DNA of 64,000 bases from Winogradskyella wichelsiae (GCF_013403925.1 NZ_JABFDJ010000002.1:62001-126000), one strand, 5' to 3'; shown: positions 17,800-27,105, counted from the first letter of the stretch. The notes: generated by a model from the sequence alone, not told the origin. Program-made: numbers and translations.

Positions 17800-19029
17800 C
17801 TATTTTGAAATATTGAAACCTATAGATTTAAAATCTTCCCAAAATTGAGGATATGATTTACTTACTACATCTGCATCTTCAATAATGATAGGTACTTTTA
17901 AGCCTAATGGAGCAAAAGCCATTGCCATCCTATGATCGTTATACGTTGGTATTTTAATTTCACTATTAATAGTATTCGAAGCTTTTAGATGTAAAGATTT
18001 ATCAGTTATCATCACTTCAGCTCCTAACTTTTCTAATTCAGTTTTAAGCGCTACTAAACGATCAGTTTCTTTTATTTTAAGAGTATGTAAACCAATCATA
18101 TGACACTGCAAGCCTAAACCAAAAGCCGAAACAGCAATAGTTTGTGCAATATCTGGTGCGTTTTTTAAATCGAGTTCAATTATGGTTGTAGTATTTACTT
18201 TATCTGTTTTTTGAAGTGTTATTGCCTCTTCTTTAAACGATGTTGAAACACCAAAGCTTTTATAAATTTCTGCTAAAACAGAATCCCCTTGTAAACTTTC
18301 TTGCTTATAAGAAGCAATTGTAATTTCGGTACCCACCTCACTTAAGGCAATAACGCTGTAGAAATATGATGCAGAAGACCAATCGGACTCAACAGTTAAA
18401 GTTTGCGGTTTTAATGTTGAAATACTTGGTTGAACGGTGATTATATGATCTATAAAACTAGTTTCTACTCCAATACTATTTAAGAGACTTAATGTCATAT
18501 TAATATAGGGAACTGATGTTATTTTACCTTTTAGCGTTAACTCTAAACCATTTTCTAATTTTGAAGCAATTAGCATTAACGCAGAAATATACTGACTGCT
18601 TACATTAGCTTCTAACGTCACTTTAGTTTTAGTAAATTCTTTACCTATAATTTTTAAAGGAGGCACGCCGTCGTTTTCTAAATAGGTGATATCTGCACCT
18701 AATGTAATTAAAGCATCAACCAATATCTTAATTGGGCGTTCTTTCATTCTTTGAGAACCCGTAATAATTGTTTCTCTCCCTTTTTGAATTGAAAAATAAG
18801 CTGTTAAAAAACGCATTGCAGTACCCGCGTGATGGATATCTATTAATTCTTCATCAGACCTCAATGCTTTCTGCATGACTTCAGAATCATCTGAATTGGA
18901 TAAATTATCGATATTAATCTGAGGATATAATGCCTGTATTAATAACAAGCGATTAGACTCACTTTTAGATCCTGTAATTTGAACAGTTTGATGGTTCTTA
19001 AGCTTAGATTTTCGGATATTGATGTCCAT
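17800..19029 (-). CDS. aroA: 3-phosphoshikimate 1-carboxyvinyltransferase (EPSP synthase)
   Basis: A 409-residue enzyme that joins shikimate-3-phosphate and phosphoenolpyruvate on the way to chorismate. GSKSESNRLLLIQAL near residue 20 and HHAGTAMRFLTAYF near 90 are the substrate-binding motifs; LKIKETDRLVALKTELEKLGA and YNDHRMAMAFAPLGL carry the C-terminal active-site residues. It is short beside E. coli AroA (427) but complete. It is the last gene of a minus-strand run from rsgA, separate from the attenuated Phe/Tyr operon upstream. Confidence 0.95.
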   Translation of the reverse strand: MDINIRKSKLKNHQTVQITGSKSESNRLLLIQALYPQINIDNLSNSDDSEVMQKALRSDEELIDIHHAGTAMRFLTAYFSIQKGRETIITGSQRMKERPIKILVDALITLGADITYLENDGVPPLKIIGKEFTKTKVTLEANVSSQYISALMLIASKLENGLELTLKGKITSVPYINMTLSLLNSIGVETSFIDHIITVQPSISTLKPQTLTVESDWSSASYFYSVIALSEVGTEITIASYKQESLQGDSVLAEIYKSFGVSTSFKEEAITLQKTDKVNTTTIIELDLKNAPDIAQTIAVSAFGLGLQCHMIGLHTLKIKETDRLVALKTELEKLGAEVMITDKSLHLKASNTINSEIKIPTYNDHRMAMAFAPLGLKVPIIIEDADVVSKSYPQFWEDFKSIGFNISK

Positions 19030-19062
19030 ATAGAATTTATAAAATAAAATGAAGTTACAAAA

Positions 19063-19389
19063 CTACTTTAATTTCTCATTATTATGATGTCTATTATGAT
19101 CACGTTTGGTTTTTAGATCTAATTTTTTATCAAAAGCGTCTTGTAAATCAATACCTGTTTGGTTTGCTAAACACATCACTACAAATAAAACATCAGATAA
19201 TTCTTCACCTAAATCTTTACCTTTATCACTTTCTTTTTCACTTTGCTCACCATAGCGTCTGGCTATAATTCTAGCAACTTCACCAACCTCTTCTGTTAGT
19301 TGTGCCATGTTGGTGAGTTCATTGAAGTATCTTACTCCATGTTCCTTAATCCAATTATCAACTTCTTTTTGTGCGTTTTTAATATCCAT
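19063..19389 (-). CDS. MazG-like nucleotide pyrophosphohydrolase
   Basis: A 108-residue all-helical protein of the MazG superfamily, which hydrolyses nucleoside triphosphates to monophosphate and pyrophosphate. The metal-binding acids are EEVGEVAR (about 32-39) and LGEELSDVLF (about 60-70). It is a single domain, half the size of E. coli MazG. The probable role is to clean up non-canonical or excess nucleotides. It sits between dtd and aroA, spaced 30-60 bp, so co-transcription is likely. Confidence 0.85.
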   Translation of the reverse strand: MDIKNAQKEVDNWIKEHGVRYFNELTNMAQLTEEVGEVARIIARRYGEQSEKESDKGKDLGEELSDVLFVVMCLANQTGIDLQDAFDKKLDLKTKRDHNRHHNNEKLK

Positions 19390-19448
19390 TTTAAGCTTTT
19401 TTTTGTTATTTTAAAAATTCGAGAATAAGATAGTTTATTTAGAAATAA

Positions 19449-19901
19449 TTATACCCTATTCTGAGAATCAATAATTATGGTTACAGGACCGTCGTTAACC
19501 AAATGTACTTTCATGTCGGCACCAAATTTGCCTGTTTGAATAGGTTTTTCTAAGTTAATTTGAAGTGTCTCAATAAAAGCTTCATATAATGGAATAGCAA
19601 CATCCGGTTTTGCTGCATTAATATAACTTGGACGATTTCCTTTTTTTGTACTAGCGTGAAGTGTAAACTGACTTACCAAAATCATCGCACCATTAACGTC
19701 TTTTAAAGACCTATTCATGACGTCATCTTGATCCGGAAAAATGCGAAGATTTGTTATTTTATTACACAACCAATTTATATCATCTTGGGTATCTTCATGC
19801 TCAATACCTAATAAGACTAATAATCCTTTTTGTATGGCTGCTACTTCAGAACCTTCAATAATTACTGACGCTTCTGAAACTCTTTGTATAACTATTTTCA
19901 T
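19449..19901 (-). CDS. dtd: D-aminoacyl-tRNA deacylase
   Basis: A 150-residue enzyme that removes D-amino acids mischarged onto tRNA. The two signature motifs are SQFTLHA (about 77-83) and NDGPVTIII (about 136-144), the latter holding the Gly-cisPro that rejects L-substrates. Length is standard. It lies 44 bp downstream of rsgA in the same direction. Confidence 0.95.
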   Translation of the reverse strand: MKIVIQRVSEASVIIEGSEVAAIQKGLLVLLGIEHEDTQDDINWLCNKITNLRIFPDQDDVMNRSLKDVNGAMILVSQFTLHASTKKGNRPSYINAAKPDVAIPLYEAFIETLQINLEKPIQTGKFGADMKVHLVNDGPVTIIIDSQNRV

Positions 19902-19945
19902 AAATGAAAAAACTTATTTTAACATTCAATCTACTTAAAAGTTAA

Positions 19946-20899
19946 TTACTGAACCTCATCCCAATTATCAGTTCTGTAATGCTCATCTTCACCTTCTAAA
20001 ATTTGAAGATAACTGCGATATCTAGAATAAGAAATATCATCTGCTTCTAAGGCATCTTTTACAGCACATTTAGGTTCGTTAAGATGAATACAGTTGTTAA
20101 ACTTACAATCTTGTTTCAATGCAAAAAACTCAGGGAAATAATCACCAACTTCTTCTTTTTCCATATCTACAACTCCAAAACCTTTAATACCTGGCGTATC
20201 TATAATTTTAGCGTCAAAACCTAAATCAAACATTTCAGCAAACGTTGTGGTGTGTTGCCCTTGTTTGTGTTGCTCAGAAATCGCTTTTGTTTTTAAATCT
20301 AAAGTAGGTTCTATAGCATTAACTAGAGTAGATTTACCAACCCCAGAATGACCAGCAAACATGCTTACCTTACCTTCCATTAAGGTTTTTACTTTATCAA
20401 TATTTACACCTGTTGCAGCAGAAATCTCAATACACTCATAACCTATAGCACGATAAATACTTTCTAAATATTTTACGTCGAATAAAGTATCTTCAGAATA
20501 AGTATCTATTTTATTAAAAAGCAATACCGTTTTAATGGAATAAGCTTCTGCGGTTACAAGAAAACGATCTATAAAACTCGTTGATGTAGGCGGACTATCT
20601 ATTGTGATTAGTAAAAATACCTGATCAATATTTGAAGCAATAATGTGTGTTTGCTTTGAAAGATTAACCGATTTACGTACAATATAATTTTTACGCTCTT
20701 CAATATGGTTTATGACTCCCGTTTCAGTATTATTTTTTTCTTCTAGTTCAAATTCTACTTTATCGCCAACAGCGATAGGGTTGGTACTTTTAATACCAGC
20801 CAATCTAAAACGGCCTTTAATTCTACATTCATAGAACTTACCATTTAGGGTTTTTACAGTGTACCAACTACCTGTAGATTTATATACTGTTCCTGTCAT
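19946..20899 (-). CDS. rsgA: Ribosome small-subunit biogenesis GTPase RsgA
   Basis: A 317-residue circularly permuted GTPase that helps mature the 30S subunit. An N-terminal OB-fold (about 1-70) is followed by motifs in permuted order: FNKID (G4), GHSGVGKSTLVN (G1), then DTPG (G3). The C-terminal zinc knuckle has CKFNNCIHLNEPKC. It starts a minus-strand run with dtd, the MazG-like gene and aroA. The upstream Phe/Tyr operon is closed off by a strong terminator. Confidence 0.95.
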   Translation of the reverse strand: MTGTVYKSTGSWYTVKTLNGKFYECRIKGRFRLAGIKSTNPIAVGDKVEFELEEKNNTETGVINHIEERKNYIVRKSVNLSKQTHIIASNIDQVFLLITIDSPPTSTSFIDRFLVTAEAYSIKTVLLFNKIDTYSEDTLFDVKYLESIYRAIGYECIEISAATGVNIDKVKTLMEGKVSMFAGHSGVGKSTLVNAIEPTLDLKTKAISEQHKQGQHTTTFAEMFDLGFDAKIIDTPGIKGFGVVDMEKEEVGDYFPEFFALKQDCKFNNCIHLNEPKCAVKDALEADDISYSRYRSYLQILEGEDEHYRTDNWDEVQ

Positions 20900-20934
20900 T
20901 AATACAAAGATGAATAATATTGTGTTAATATCGT

Positions 20935-20970
20935 AAAAAAAAGGTTCGCAAAATTTGCGAACCTTTTTTT
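20935..20970 (-). terminator. Strong intrinsic terminator of the Phe/Tyr operon
   Basis: GGTTCGCAAA pairs with TTTGCGAACC, flanked by eight A and seven T. It lies 18 bp after the DAHP synthase stop codon. Confidence 0.92.
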
Positions 20971-20987
20971 AAGATTATCATTTAAAT

Positions 20988-22070
20988 CTATTTTTTAACA
21001 ATTTTCTCTTGATGATTAATAGATTCTTGATGAATAGCTTTAAACATACGTAAAACAAATTCTTCACTTAGGCCTCTTGCTTCACCTTCTAAAACCATGT
21101 TTCCTAAGATTTCGTTCCACCGTTTATTTTGTAATACAGCAACGTTTTTTTGCTTTTTAAGTTTACCAATACCATCAGCAACTTTCATACGTTTTCCTAA
21201 TAAATCAATAATTTGATTATCTACTACATCGATTTGAGCTCTTAAGTTATTTAACTCTGAATTGTATTCTGCTTCAGGATCTGACTCTTTTCTAATTCTT
21301 AAGTCTGTCATAATTTGCACTAATCGCTCTGGTGTTACCTGTTGCGCTGCATCACTCCAAGCGTTATCAGGATCGAAATGAGTTTCAATCATTAAACCAT
21401 CAAAATTAAGATCTAAAGCTGTTTGCGATACATCTAAAATCATATCTCTTTTTCCTGTAATATGTGATGGATCATTAATTAAAGGTAAATCTGGAAATTT
21501 ATTCTGAAATTCAATAGCCAACTGCCATTCTGGAATATTTCTATATTTTGATTTTTCGTAAGTTGAAAAACCTCTATGGATTGCTCCTAAATTTTTAATG
21601 CCAGCTGTATGTAATCTTTCAATACCACCTAACCATAAGGCTAAATCTGGGTTTACTGGATTTTTAACCAATACAATTTTATCTGTTCCTTTTAAAGCAT
21701 CAGCAATTTCTTGCATAATAAAAGGACTTACTGTAGAGCGCGCACCAATCCATAATAAATCTACATCGTGTTCTAAAGCTAATTCAACATGGTTTCTATT
21801 TGCTACTTCCGTTGCTGTTTTTAAACCTGTTTCTGCCTTAACTTTTTGTAACCATTTTAAACCTAATGCACCAACACCTTCAAAATTACCTGGTCGTGTT
21901 CTTGGCTTCCAAATACCTGCTCTATAGTAATTAACATCTGTATCTTTTAGCTGGTGTGCTATTTTTAATACTTGCTCTTCTGTTTCGGCACTGCATGGTC
22001 CTGCAATAACTAATGGATGGTCTAGTTTCATATCATCCAACCATGTTCTCATTTCTTTCGTGTTTTCCAT
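20988..22070 (-). CDS. Bifunctional 3-deoxy-7-phosphoheptulonate synthase / chorismate mutase
   Basis: A 360-residue fusion. Residues 1-260 are a DAHP synthase (VIAGPCSAETEEQVL, YRAGIWKPRTRPGNFEGVG, then LINDPSHITGKRD), the first step of the shikimate pathway. Residues about 270-350 are an AroQ-type chorismate mutase (LRAQIDVVDNQIIDLLGKRM). In this class the mutase domain usually also mediates feedback control by prephenate or an end product. It is the fourth and last gene behind the attenuator, so pathway entry and the Phe/Tyr branch share one switch. Confidence 0.93.
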   Translation of the reverse strand: MENTKEMRTWLDDMKLDHPLVIAGPCSAETEEQVLKIAHQLKDTDVNYYRAGIWKPRTRPGNFEGVGALGLKWLQKVKAETGLKTATEVANRNHVELALEHDVDLLWIGARSTVSPFIMQEIADALKGTDKIVLVKNPVNPDLALWLGGIERLHTAGIKNLGAIHRGFSTYEKSKYRNIPEWQLAIEFQNKFPDLPLINDPSHITGKRDMILDVSQTALDLNFDGLMIETHFDPDNAWSDAAQQVTPERLVQIMTDLRIRKESDPEAEYNSELNNLRAQIDVVDNQIIDLLGKRMKVADGIGKLKKQKNVAVLQNKRWNEILGNMVLEGEARGLSEEFVLRMFKAIHQESINHQEKIVKK

Positions 22071-22093
22071 TTTTCTTTTTTTAATCTTAATTA

Positions 22094-22945
22094 CTATTGA
22101 ATTCCTTTTAATATATCTTTTATATAATTTGTTTTCTCCATTTCATTGAAGACTGCGTCAAAATCCTCATCTTCCATAAGCTTTTTAAAATGCTTTAGAT
22201 TCTCTATATATTCATCTAAAGCCTCTATAACATTTGCTTTATTATGATTGAATATTGGTGTCCACATTGCTGGTGAACTTTTCGCCAAACGTACTGTACT
22301 TGCAAATCCACTGCCGGCCATATCAAAAATATCGCGTTCATTTCGCTCCTTATCAATCACTGTTTTACCAAGCATAAAGGCACTAATGTGCGATAAATGT
22401 GATACGTATGCAATATGCTTATCGTGTGCCTTAGGATTCATATAACGAATACGCATTCCTAAATCCGTAAACAACTTTAATGCTTTTTCTTGAAGTTTGA
22501 AGGCTGTTTCTTCGACTTCGCAAATAATATTAGTCTTGTTCTGATACAAACCTCTAATTGCAGCTTTAGGTCCTGAATGCTCTGTACCGGCAATAGGGTG
22601 TACGGCTAAATAATTACGGCGTTTAGGATGATTTTTTACAACCTCGCAAATATCTTCTTTAGTTGAACCAGCATCAAATACAATAGCATCATCTGAAATA
22701 TGATCTAATACCTGTGGTAAAACCTTTAAAGTCGCATCTACAGGAATTGCTATAATAACAACATCTGCTTTACTTAAATCTTCTAAATTGGCTTTTTCAT
22801 CAATGACTCCTAATTCTAAAGCTTCATCAAGATGTGCTTCAGTTGTATCAATTCCGAAAACCTTACAATCTGAATGTAATGCTTTTATATCTAAAGCAAA
22901 ACTACCGCCTATTAATCCTGTTCCTATGATAAAAATATTATTCAC
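22094..22945 (-). CDS. tyrA: Prephenate dehydrogenase
   Basis: A 283-residue NAD(P)-dependent enzyme that oxidatively decarboxylates prephenate to 4-hydroxyphenylpyruvate, the tyrosine branch. The Rossmann motif GTGLIGGSFALD is at residues 8-19; HPIAGTEHSGP and HDKHIAYVSHLSHI carry the catalytic and substrate-binding His residues. There is no fused mutase or ACT domain. The start codon is GTG, with no in-frame ATG nearby. It lies 23 bp upstream of the DAHP synthase gene. Confidence 0.93.
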   Translation of the reverse strand: MNNIFIIGTGLIGGSFALDIKALHSDCKVFGIDTTEAHLDEALELGVIDEKANLEDLSKADVVIIAIPVDATLKVLPQVLDHISDDAIVFDAGSTKEDICEVVKNHPKRRNYLAVHPIAGTEHSGPKAAIRGLYQNKTNIICEVEETAFKLQEKALKLFTDLGMRIRYMNPKAHDKHIAYVSHLSHISAFMLGKTVIDKERNERDIFDMAGSGFASTVRLAKSSPAMWTPIFNHNKANVIEALDEYIENLKHFKKLMEDEDFDAVFNEMEKTNYIKDILKGIQ

Positions 22946-22994
22946 TTTACTTTTTTTCTCTTTTAATAATCATTGCTAAATGCAATTAAGTTTT

Positions 22995-24137
22995 TTATAC
23001 TCTTGCAATTGCTTCCTCTATAATTCCTTCTTCCGCACATAACGAAAATCTAACATAACCTTCTCCATTACTACCAAAAACGGTTCCTGGCGTAATAAAT
23101 ATAGAATGTTCTTTTAATACTAAATCTGTAAATTCTTCAGATTTGATATGTGGTGGTAATTTGGCCCAAATAAACATTCCTGTAGCGTCTTCATCATAAG
23201 TACAATTAAGGGCTTCAGCTAATTCCCAAACTAATGCTCTTCGTTTTTGATAAACGTTATTTAAACTCTTAAACCAAATATCAGAACATTTTAAAGCTTC
23301 AATCGCTCCTTTTTGTATGCCATAAAACATACCCGAATCCATATTACTTTTTACACGTAAAACGGCCGAAACAAAATCGTAATTACCAACTAACATACCA
23401 ACACGCCAACCTGCCATATTAAACGTTTTGCTTAATGAATTTAACTCTAAACAGACATCTTTAGCATCCTTATACCTTAAAATACTATTAGGTTTATCGT
23501 TTAAAATGAAACTGTATGGATTATCATTTACAATTAATATATCGTGACGTTTACCAAAGGCAATCACTTTATCATAAAACTTATTAGTCGCATTTGCACC
23601 TGTTGGCATATGTGGATAATTGATCCACATAATTTTTACACGACTTAAATCTAAACGCTCTAAGGCACTAAAGTCTGGCTCCCAATTTGTATCCGCTTTT
23701 AAATCATAAAAAACAGGTTTTGCTTCTAAAAGTTTAGTTACAGCAGCATACGTAGGGTAACCTGGATTGGGTATTAAAACTTTATCACCTTTATTTAAAA
23801 AAGCCATAGAGATATGCATAATCCCCTCTTTGCTTCCCATTAATGGCAATACTTCTGTCTGCGAACTTAAATTAACTTGAAAATGAGTTTTATAAAAATC
23901 CGCAATCCCTTCTCTTAACTCTGGCAAGCCTTGATAACTTTGATATTTATGTGCTTCTGGTTCTACTAAACAATCTTGAAGAGACATAGAAGCCTTAAAA
24001 GGCGGTTCTAAATCTGGACTCCCTATTCCTAAATTAATAATAGGTTTTCCTTGTGACTTTAAAAGAGCGACTTCTCTTAATTTCTTTGAAAAATAATATT
24101 CTTCAACTTTTTGTAATCGTTTTGCAACTTCTATCAT
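22995..24137 (-). CDS. PLP-dependent class I/II aminotransferase
   Basis: A 380-residue fold-type I aminotransferase. The Schiff-base Lys is in SLSKTFNMAGWRVG (about residue 238). NPGYPTYAAV and GTVFGSNGEGYVRFSL are substrate and phosphate motifs. Its start overlaps the pheA stop by 4 bp (ATGA), and tyrA follows. It therefore probably transaminates phenylpyruvate and 4-hydroxyphenylpyruvate to Phe and Tyr. Related enzymes can also act on LL-diaminopimelate precursors, so specificity is inferred from context. Confidence 0.88.
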   Translation of the reverse strand: MIEVAKRLQKVEEYYFSKKLREVALLKSQGKPIINLGIGSPDLEPPFKASMSLQDCLVEPEAHKYQSYQGLPELREGIADFYKTHFQVNLSSQTEVLPLMGSKEGIMHISMAFLNKGDKVLIPNPGYPTYAAVTKLLEAKPVFYDLKADTNWEPDFSALERLDLSRVKIMWINYPHMPTGANATNKFYDKVIAFGKRHDILIVNDNPYSFILNDKPNSILRYKDAKDVCLELNSLSKTFNMAGWRVGMLVGNYDFVSAVLRVKSNMDSGMFYGIQKGAIEALKCSDIWFKSLNNVYQKRRALVWELAEALNCTYDEDATGMFIWAKLPPHIKSEEFTDLVLKEHSIFITPGTVFGSNGEGYVRFSLCAEEGIIEEAIARV

Positions 24138-24961
24138 CGTCTTGCATTTTTATATTCGCCTAATACTTTAAAATTCTCTGCCATAATTTTCATTATAGAC
24201 TTCGCTTTTTCGTAATTCTCATACTTATCAAAAGTAACATCAACAAAAAACGCATATTTCCATGGGGTCTCTATTTTAGGTAAAGATTGAATTTTAGTTA
24301 AATTCAATTTACAATCACTTAACACATTTAAAATAGTCGCTAAACTTCCTCGTTTATGATCCAATTCGAACTTTAAAGAAGCTTTATTAATTTCATTTTC
24401 TTCTGCATGATCCATTTTTCGCTTCACAAAAACAAAGCGTGTTTCATTTTCTTTTATCGTTTGAATGCTTTCTGCTAAAATGTTCAGACCATATAATTGC
24501 GCTGCAGATCTACTAGCAATCGCTGCTATTCCTTTGATCTTTTGTTCTGAAATTTGCTTAGCAACATCTGCAGTATCTTTAGCTTCTACCAATTTTATAT
24601 GCGGAAAATCTCTAAAAAACACTTTACACTGTAATAATGCCATCGGATGCGAATGCACTTCTTTAATATCTGCTATAGACTGATTTTCTAAAGCCATTAA
24701 TTGATGTTGTATATCTAAATAATACTCGCCAACAATGCTTAATTGATTATTATCTATCAGTGCATAATTTGGTATAATGGAACCCGCAATAGAATTTTCT
24801 AGCGCCATTACTATCTCATCTGTCTGCTCTTCTAATAAAGTATTTACTTCACTATCAAAAGTCATACACTCTACCACATCTGTCTGATTATCAAAATAAT
24901 TCAGAACAACTTCATGATGAAATGATCCTTTAATTCCTTGTATTGCAATTGGTTTTTTCAC
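24134..24961 (-). CDS. pheA: Prephenate dehydratase
   Basis: A 275-residue enzyme that turns prephenate into phenylpyruvate. The catalytic domain (about 1-185) contains ALENSIAGSIIPNYALI and the ETRFVF motif with its key Thr-Arg. A C-terminal ACT domain (about 195-275) has the Phe-binding segment SLPKIETPWKYAFFVDV, so feedback inhibition by Phe is expected. There is no fused chorismate mutase. The start is GTG. It is the first structural gene after the attenuator. Confidence 0.94.
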   Translation of the reverse strand: MKKPIAIQGIKGSFHHEVVLNYFDNQTDVVECMTFDSEVNTLLEEQTDEIVMALENSIAGSIIPNYALIDNNQLSIVGEYYLDIQHQLMALENQSIADIKEVHSHPMALLQCKVFFRDFPHIKLVEAKDTADVAKQISEQKIKGIAAIASRSAAQLYGLNILAESIQTIKENETRFVFVKRKMDHAEENEINKASLKFELDHKRGSLATILNVLSDCKLNLTKIQSLPKIETPWKYAFFVDVTFDKYENYEKAKSIMKIMAENFKVLGEYKNARR

Positions 24962-24993
24962 AATTTATTTTTCTAGTTGTAAATCCTTTAAAC

Positions 24994-25023
24994 AAAAAAA
25001 GTCTCGATTACATCGAGACTTTA
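24994..25023 (-). terminator. Attenuator terminator (segments 3:4) upstream of pheA
   Basis: On the minus strand AAAGTCTCGAT-GTA-ATCGAGACTTT forms a perfect 11-bp stem followed by T7, between the leader peptide and pheA. The upstream segment CGAGACT (25058-25052) is identical to the descending arm. It can therefore capture the ascending arm AGTCTCG instead, forming an antiterminator; a small AU hairpin (ATGTTTT / AAAATAT) fits inside that loop. Confidence 0.88.
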
Positions 25024-25063
25024 AATACTATATTTTAAATAAAACATACTCAGTCTCGTTCCT

Positions 25064-25114
25064 TTAGCTAAAAAAGAAATAAAACCAGTTATAATATGCT
25101 CTAGAAATGTTCAT
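25064..25114 (-). CDS. Aromatic leader peptide of the Phe/Tyr operon attenuator
   Basis: A 16-codon open frame on the minus strand, MNISRAYYNWFYFFFS then TAA. Eight of nine residues from 7 to 15 are Tyr, Trp or Phe. GGAAAA lies 8-13 bases before the ATG. The stop codon is six bases before the antiterminator segment CGAGACT. A ribosome finishing the peptide would cover that segment and let the terminator form; one stalled on Tyr/Phe codons would leave it free. UUUCUUU in the Phe codons can also pair with AAAGGAA after the stop (segment 1:2). This is the architecture of the enteric pheA and trp leaders. Confidence 0.87.
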   Translation of the reverse strand: MNISRAYYNWFYFFFS

Positions 25115-25147
25115 AATTGTTTTCCACTTCTGTGGACTATTTTAATA

Positions 25148-25177
25148 TATAGCTAATGTAATTATTATTTTTACAAA
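25148..25177 (-). promoter_or_regulatory. Candidate promoter of the attenuated Phe/Tyr operon
   Basis: TTTG (25177-25174) and a weak -7-like TAGCTATA (25155-25148) are separated by 18 bp on the minus strand. Transcription would begin near 25141, about 27 bases before the leader-peptide ATG. The -7 match is only partial. Confidence 0.35.
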
Positions 25178-25286
25178 TCAAAATTGTTACTTAACTTTTT
25201 TTCATAAAAAACCAAAAACTTAAAGAATTAACAATAAATGCAATACAATATTCGGAAATAACTATTTTTGAATAAATTCTATCTAT

Positions 25287-26180
25287 ATGTCTATTGAAGT
25301 TAAAAACATTACCAAATTATATAAGGATCAAAAGGCACTTAACAATGTCTCTTTCAAAGTAAAAGATGCTGAAATTGTTGGATTTCTAGGACCTAATGGC
25401 GCAGGAAAATCGACGATGATGAAAATATTAACCACTTATATAAAAGCTGATGAAGGCTCTGCTAGTGTAAATAATTTTGACGTAGACACAGAAAAAAAAG
25501 AAGTTCAAACTAGTGTTGGGTATTTACCAGAGCACAATCCACTATACACAGATTTATACGTAAAGGAATATTTAAACTTTAATGCGAACGTATATGGAAC
25601 TCCTAAATCTCGTATAGAAGAAGTTATTGAGCTTACAGGTTTAAAACCTGAAGCTCATAAAAAAATAAGTCAACTTTCTAAAGGATACAGACAACGTGTT
25701 GGTTTAGCCAATGCATTACTGCACAATCCAGATGTATTAATATTAGATGAACCAACAACAGGTTTAGACCCTAATCAGCTAATTGATATTAGAAATTTGA
25801 TTAAGTCTATTGGTAAAGAAAAAACGGTTTTTCTATCCACACATATTATGCAAGAGGTTGAAGCGATGTGCGACCGTGTTATCATTATAAATAAAGGTGA
25901 AGTTGTGGCAGATAAGTATTTAAAGGATTTAAGAGACGGGCAAGAACAAATAGTAATTGTCGAATTTGACTATAGAGTTGAAGATGCCTTTATATTAAAG
26001 CTACCAAAAGTAAAATCTGTAAAAAACACTTACGGCTTTGTTTACGAAATTACGTTTTCTACAAAAGAAGACATGCGTTCTCACGTTTTTGATTTTGCCC
26101 ATGACAATGATTTAAAAATTTTACAATTAAATCAGAAAAACGCTAGTTTAGAAAGCTTATTTCAAGAATTAACGAAATAA
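25287..26180 (+). CDS. gldA: ABC transporter ATP-binding protein GldA
   Basis: A 297-residue ABC ATPase. Walker A is GPNGAGKST at 35-43, the signature is LSKGYRQRVG, Walker B is VLILDEP, and the switch His is in FLSTHIMQEVEAMCDRV. Length and the C-terminal ~80-residue extension fit GldA, which with GldF and GldG supports gliding in F. johnsoniae. The permease genes are not in this window. A TATTTTTG -7 box lies at 25263-25270, and the gene is divergent from the Phe/Tyr operon. Confidence 0.85.
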   Translation: MSIEVKNITKLYKDQKALNNVSFKVKDAEIVGFLGPNGAGKSTMMKILTTYIKADEGSASVNNFDVDTEKKEVQTSVGYLPEHNPLYTDLYVKEYLNFNANVYGTPKSRIEEVIELTGLKPEAHKKISQLSKGYRQRVGLANALLHNPDVLILDEPTTGLDPNQLIDIRNLIKSIGKEKTVFLSTHIMQEVEAMCDRVIIINKGEVVADKYLKDLRDGQEQIVIVEFDYRVEDAFILKLPKVKSVKNTYGFVYEITFSTKEDMRSHVFDFAHDNDLKILQLNQKNASLESLFQELTK

Positions 26181-26361
26181 TATAGTTACTGAAATTATTG
26201 TACTACAGTCTTTTTACTTATTACCAAAGTTCATAAGAAGCATTGACTGATAATCTTTTCTTCTTAAAACTAAAAAGTTTAAAACTACTTGTAATGGAAC
26301 GTAAGTTTAATAATACCCACTATTTTACTCTGCTTCATCCTTTTATTAAATAATTGATTAT

Positions 26362-27105
26362 CTACTGAAATAACAATTCTCCTGTATAAAAACGCTCCAC
26401 TTCTACAACAGGTGGCTCGCTTACAGAAATAAGATTCCCTGTACCTTTAATACTTCCTATAAGGGTTTGTTGTGGATTTATAATCATGTCATTACTACCT
26501 CGGTGAAAAACATTAACATTCTCAGCTATTAAGTTTCCACCTTCAAAACGACCTGCACCAGCATAGAAACCTACAGATAAATCTTCTACATTACCATCGA
26601 TATAAAAAAACGATAAGTTATTGGATGCTATATTTAATTTTTCTGAATTAATAGTAAGTCTAAAATCACCAATTGTAAAGTCATTATCCATATTAAAACT
26701 ATCAGAATATAATGTTAAATTATCGTAGTTTAAAACTCCATCTGATGAAATATCATATTGAGTAGATGTACTTATCTCTGTAAGATTTGGTACTTCAACA
26801 AAAATTTTAGTAATCCCATAATCTCTAACAAAGTTACAAGAATTATTATCTGTGAGTATTAATTGATCCCCCACAACCTCAACTATAACATCATTAATTA
26901 AGTTTTCACCAGACTCTACTACGACCTTATATTCTGTTGCTTCTTTTATTATTAACTCTACATCTCTATGAACTAAAATACGTTGAAAACTAGATACCGT
27001 AACTTCTTGCTGAATTAAATCTCCAGAAGTTTGAAAACAATCGTTTGCATCTTCGCTATTACAAGCGAGAAACAATAAAACAAATAAGTAGGTTAGTTTT
27101 TTCAT
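26362..27105 (-). CDS. Lipoprotein with head GIN / DUF2807 domain
   Basis: A 247-residue lipoprotein. MKKLTYLFVLLFLAC is a type II signal with the lipidated Cys at 15. The mature part is a parallel beta-helix-like repeat protein of the DUF2807 family: FQRILVHRDVELIIKEATEYKVVVESGENL, then YDNLTLYSDSFNMDNDF. Function is unknown; members are usually surface or periplasmic. Its ATG overlaps the stop of the upstream gene by 4 bp (ATGA), so the two are translated together. Confidence 0.8.
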   Translation of the reverse strand: MKKLTYLFVLLFLACNSEDANDCFQTSGDLIQQEVTVSSFQRILVHRDVELIIKEATEYKVVVESGENLINDVIVEVVGDQLILTDNNSCNFVRDYGITKIFVEVPNLTEISTSTQYDISSDGVLNYDNLTLYSDSFNMDNDFTIGDFRLTINSEKLNIASNNLSFFYIDGNVEDLSVGFYAGAGRFEGGNLIAENVNVFHRGSNDMIINPQQTLIGSIKGTGNLISVSEPPVVEVERFYTGELLFQ

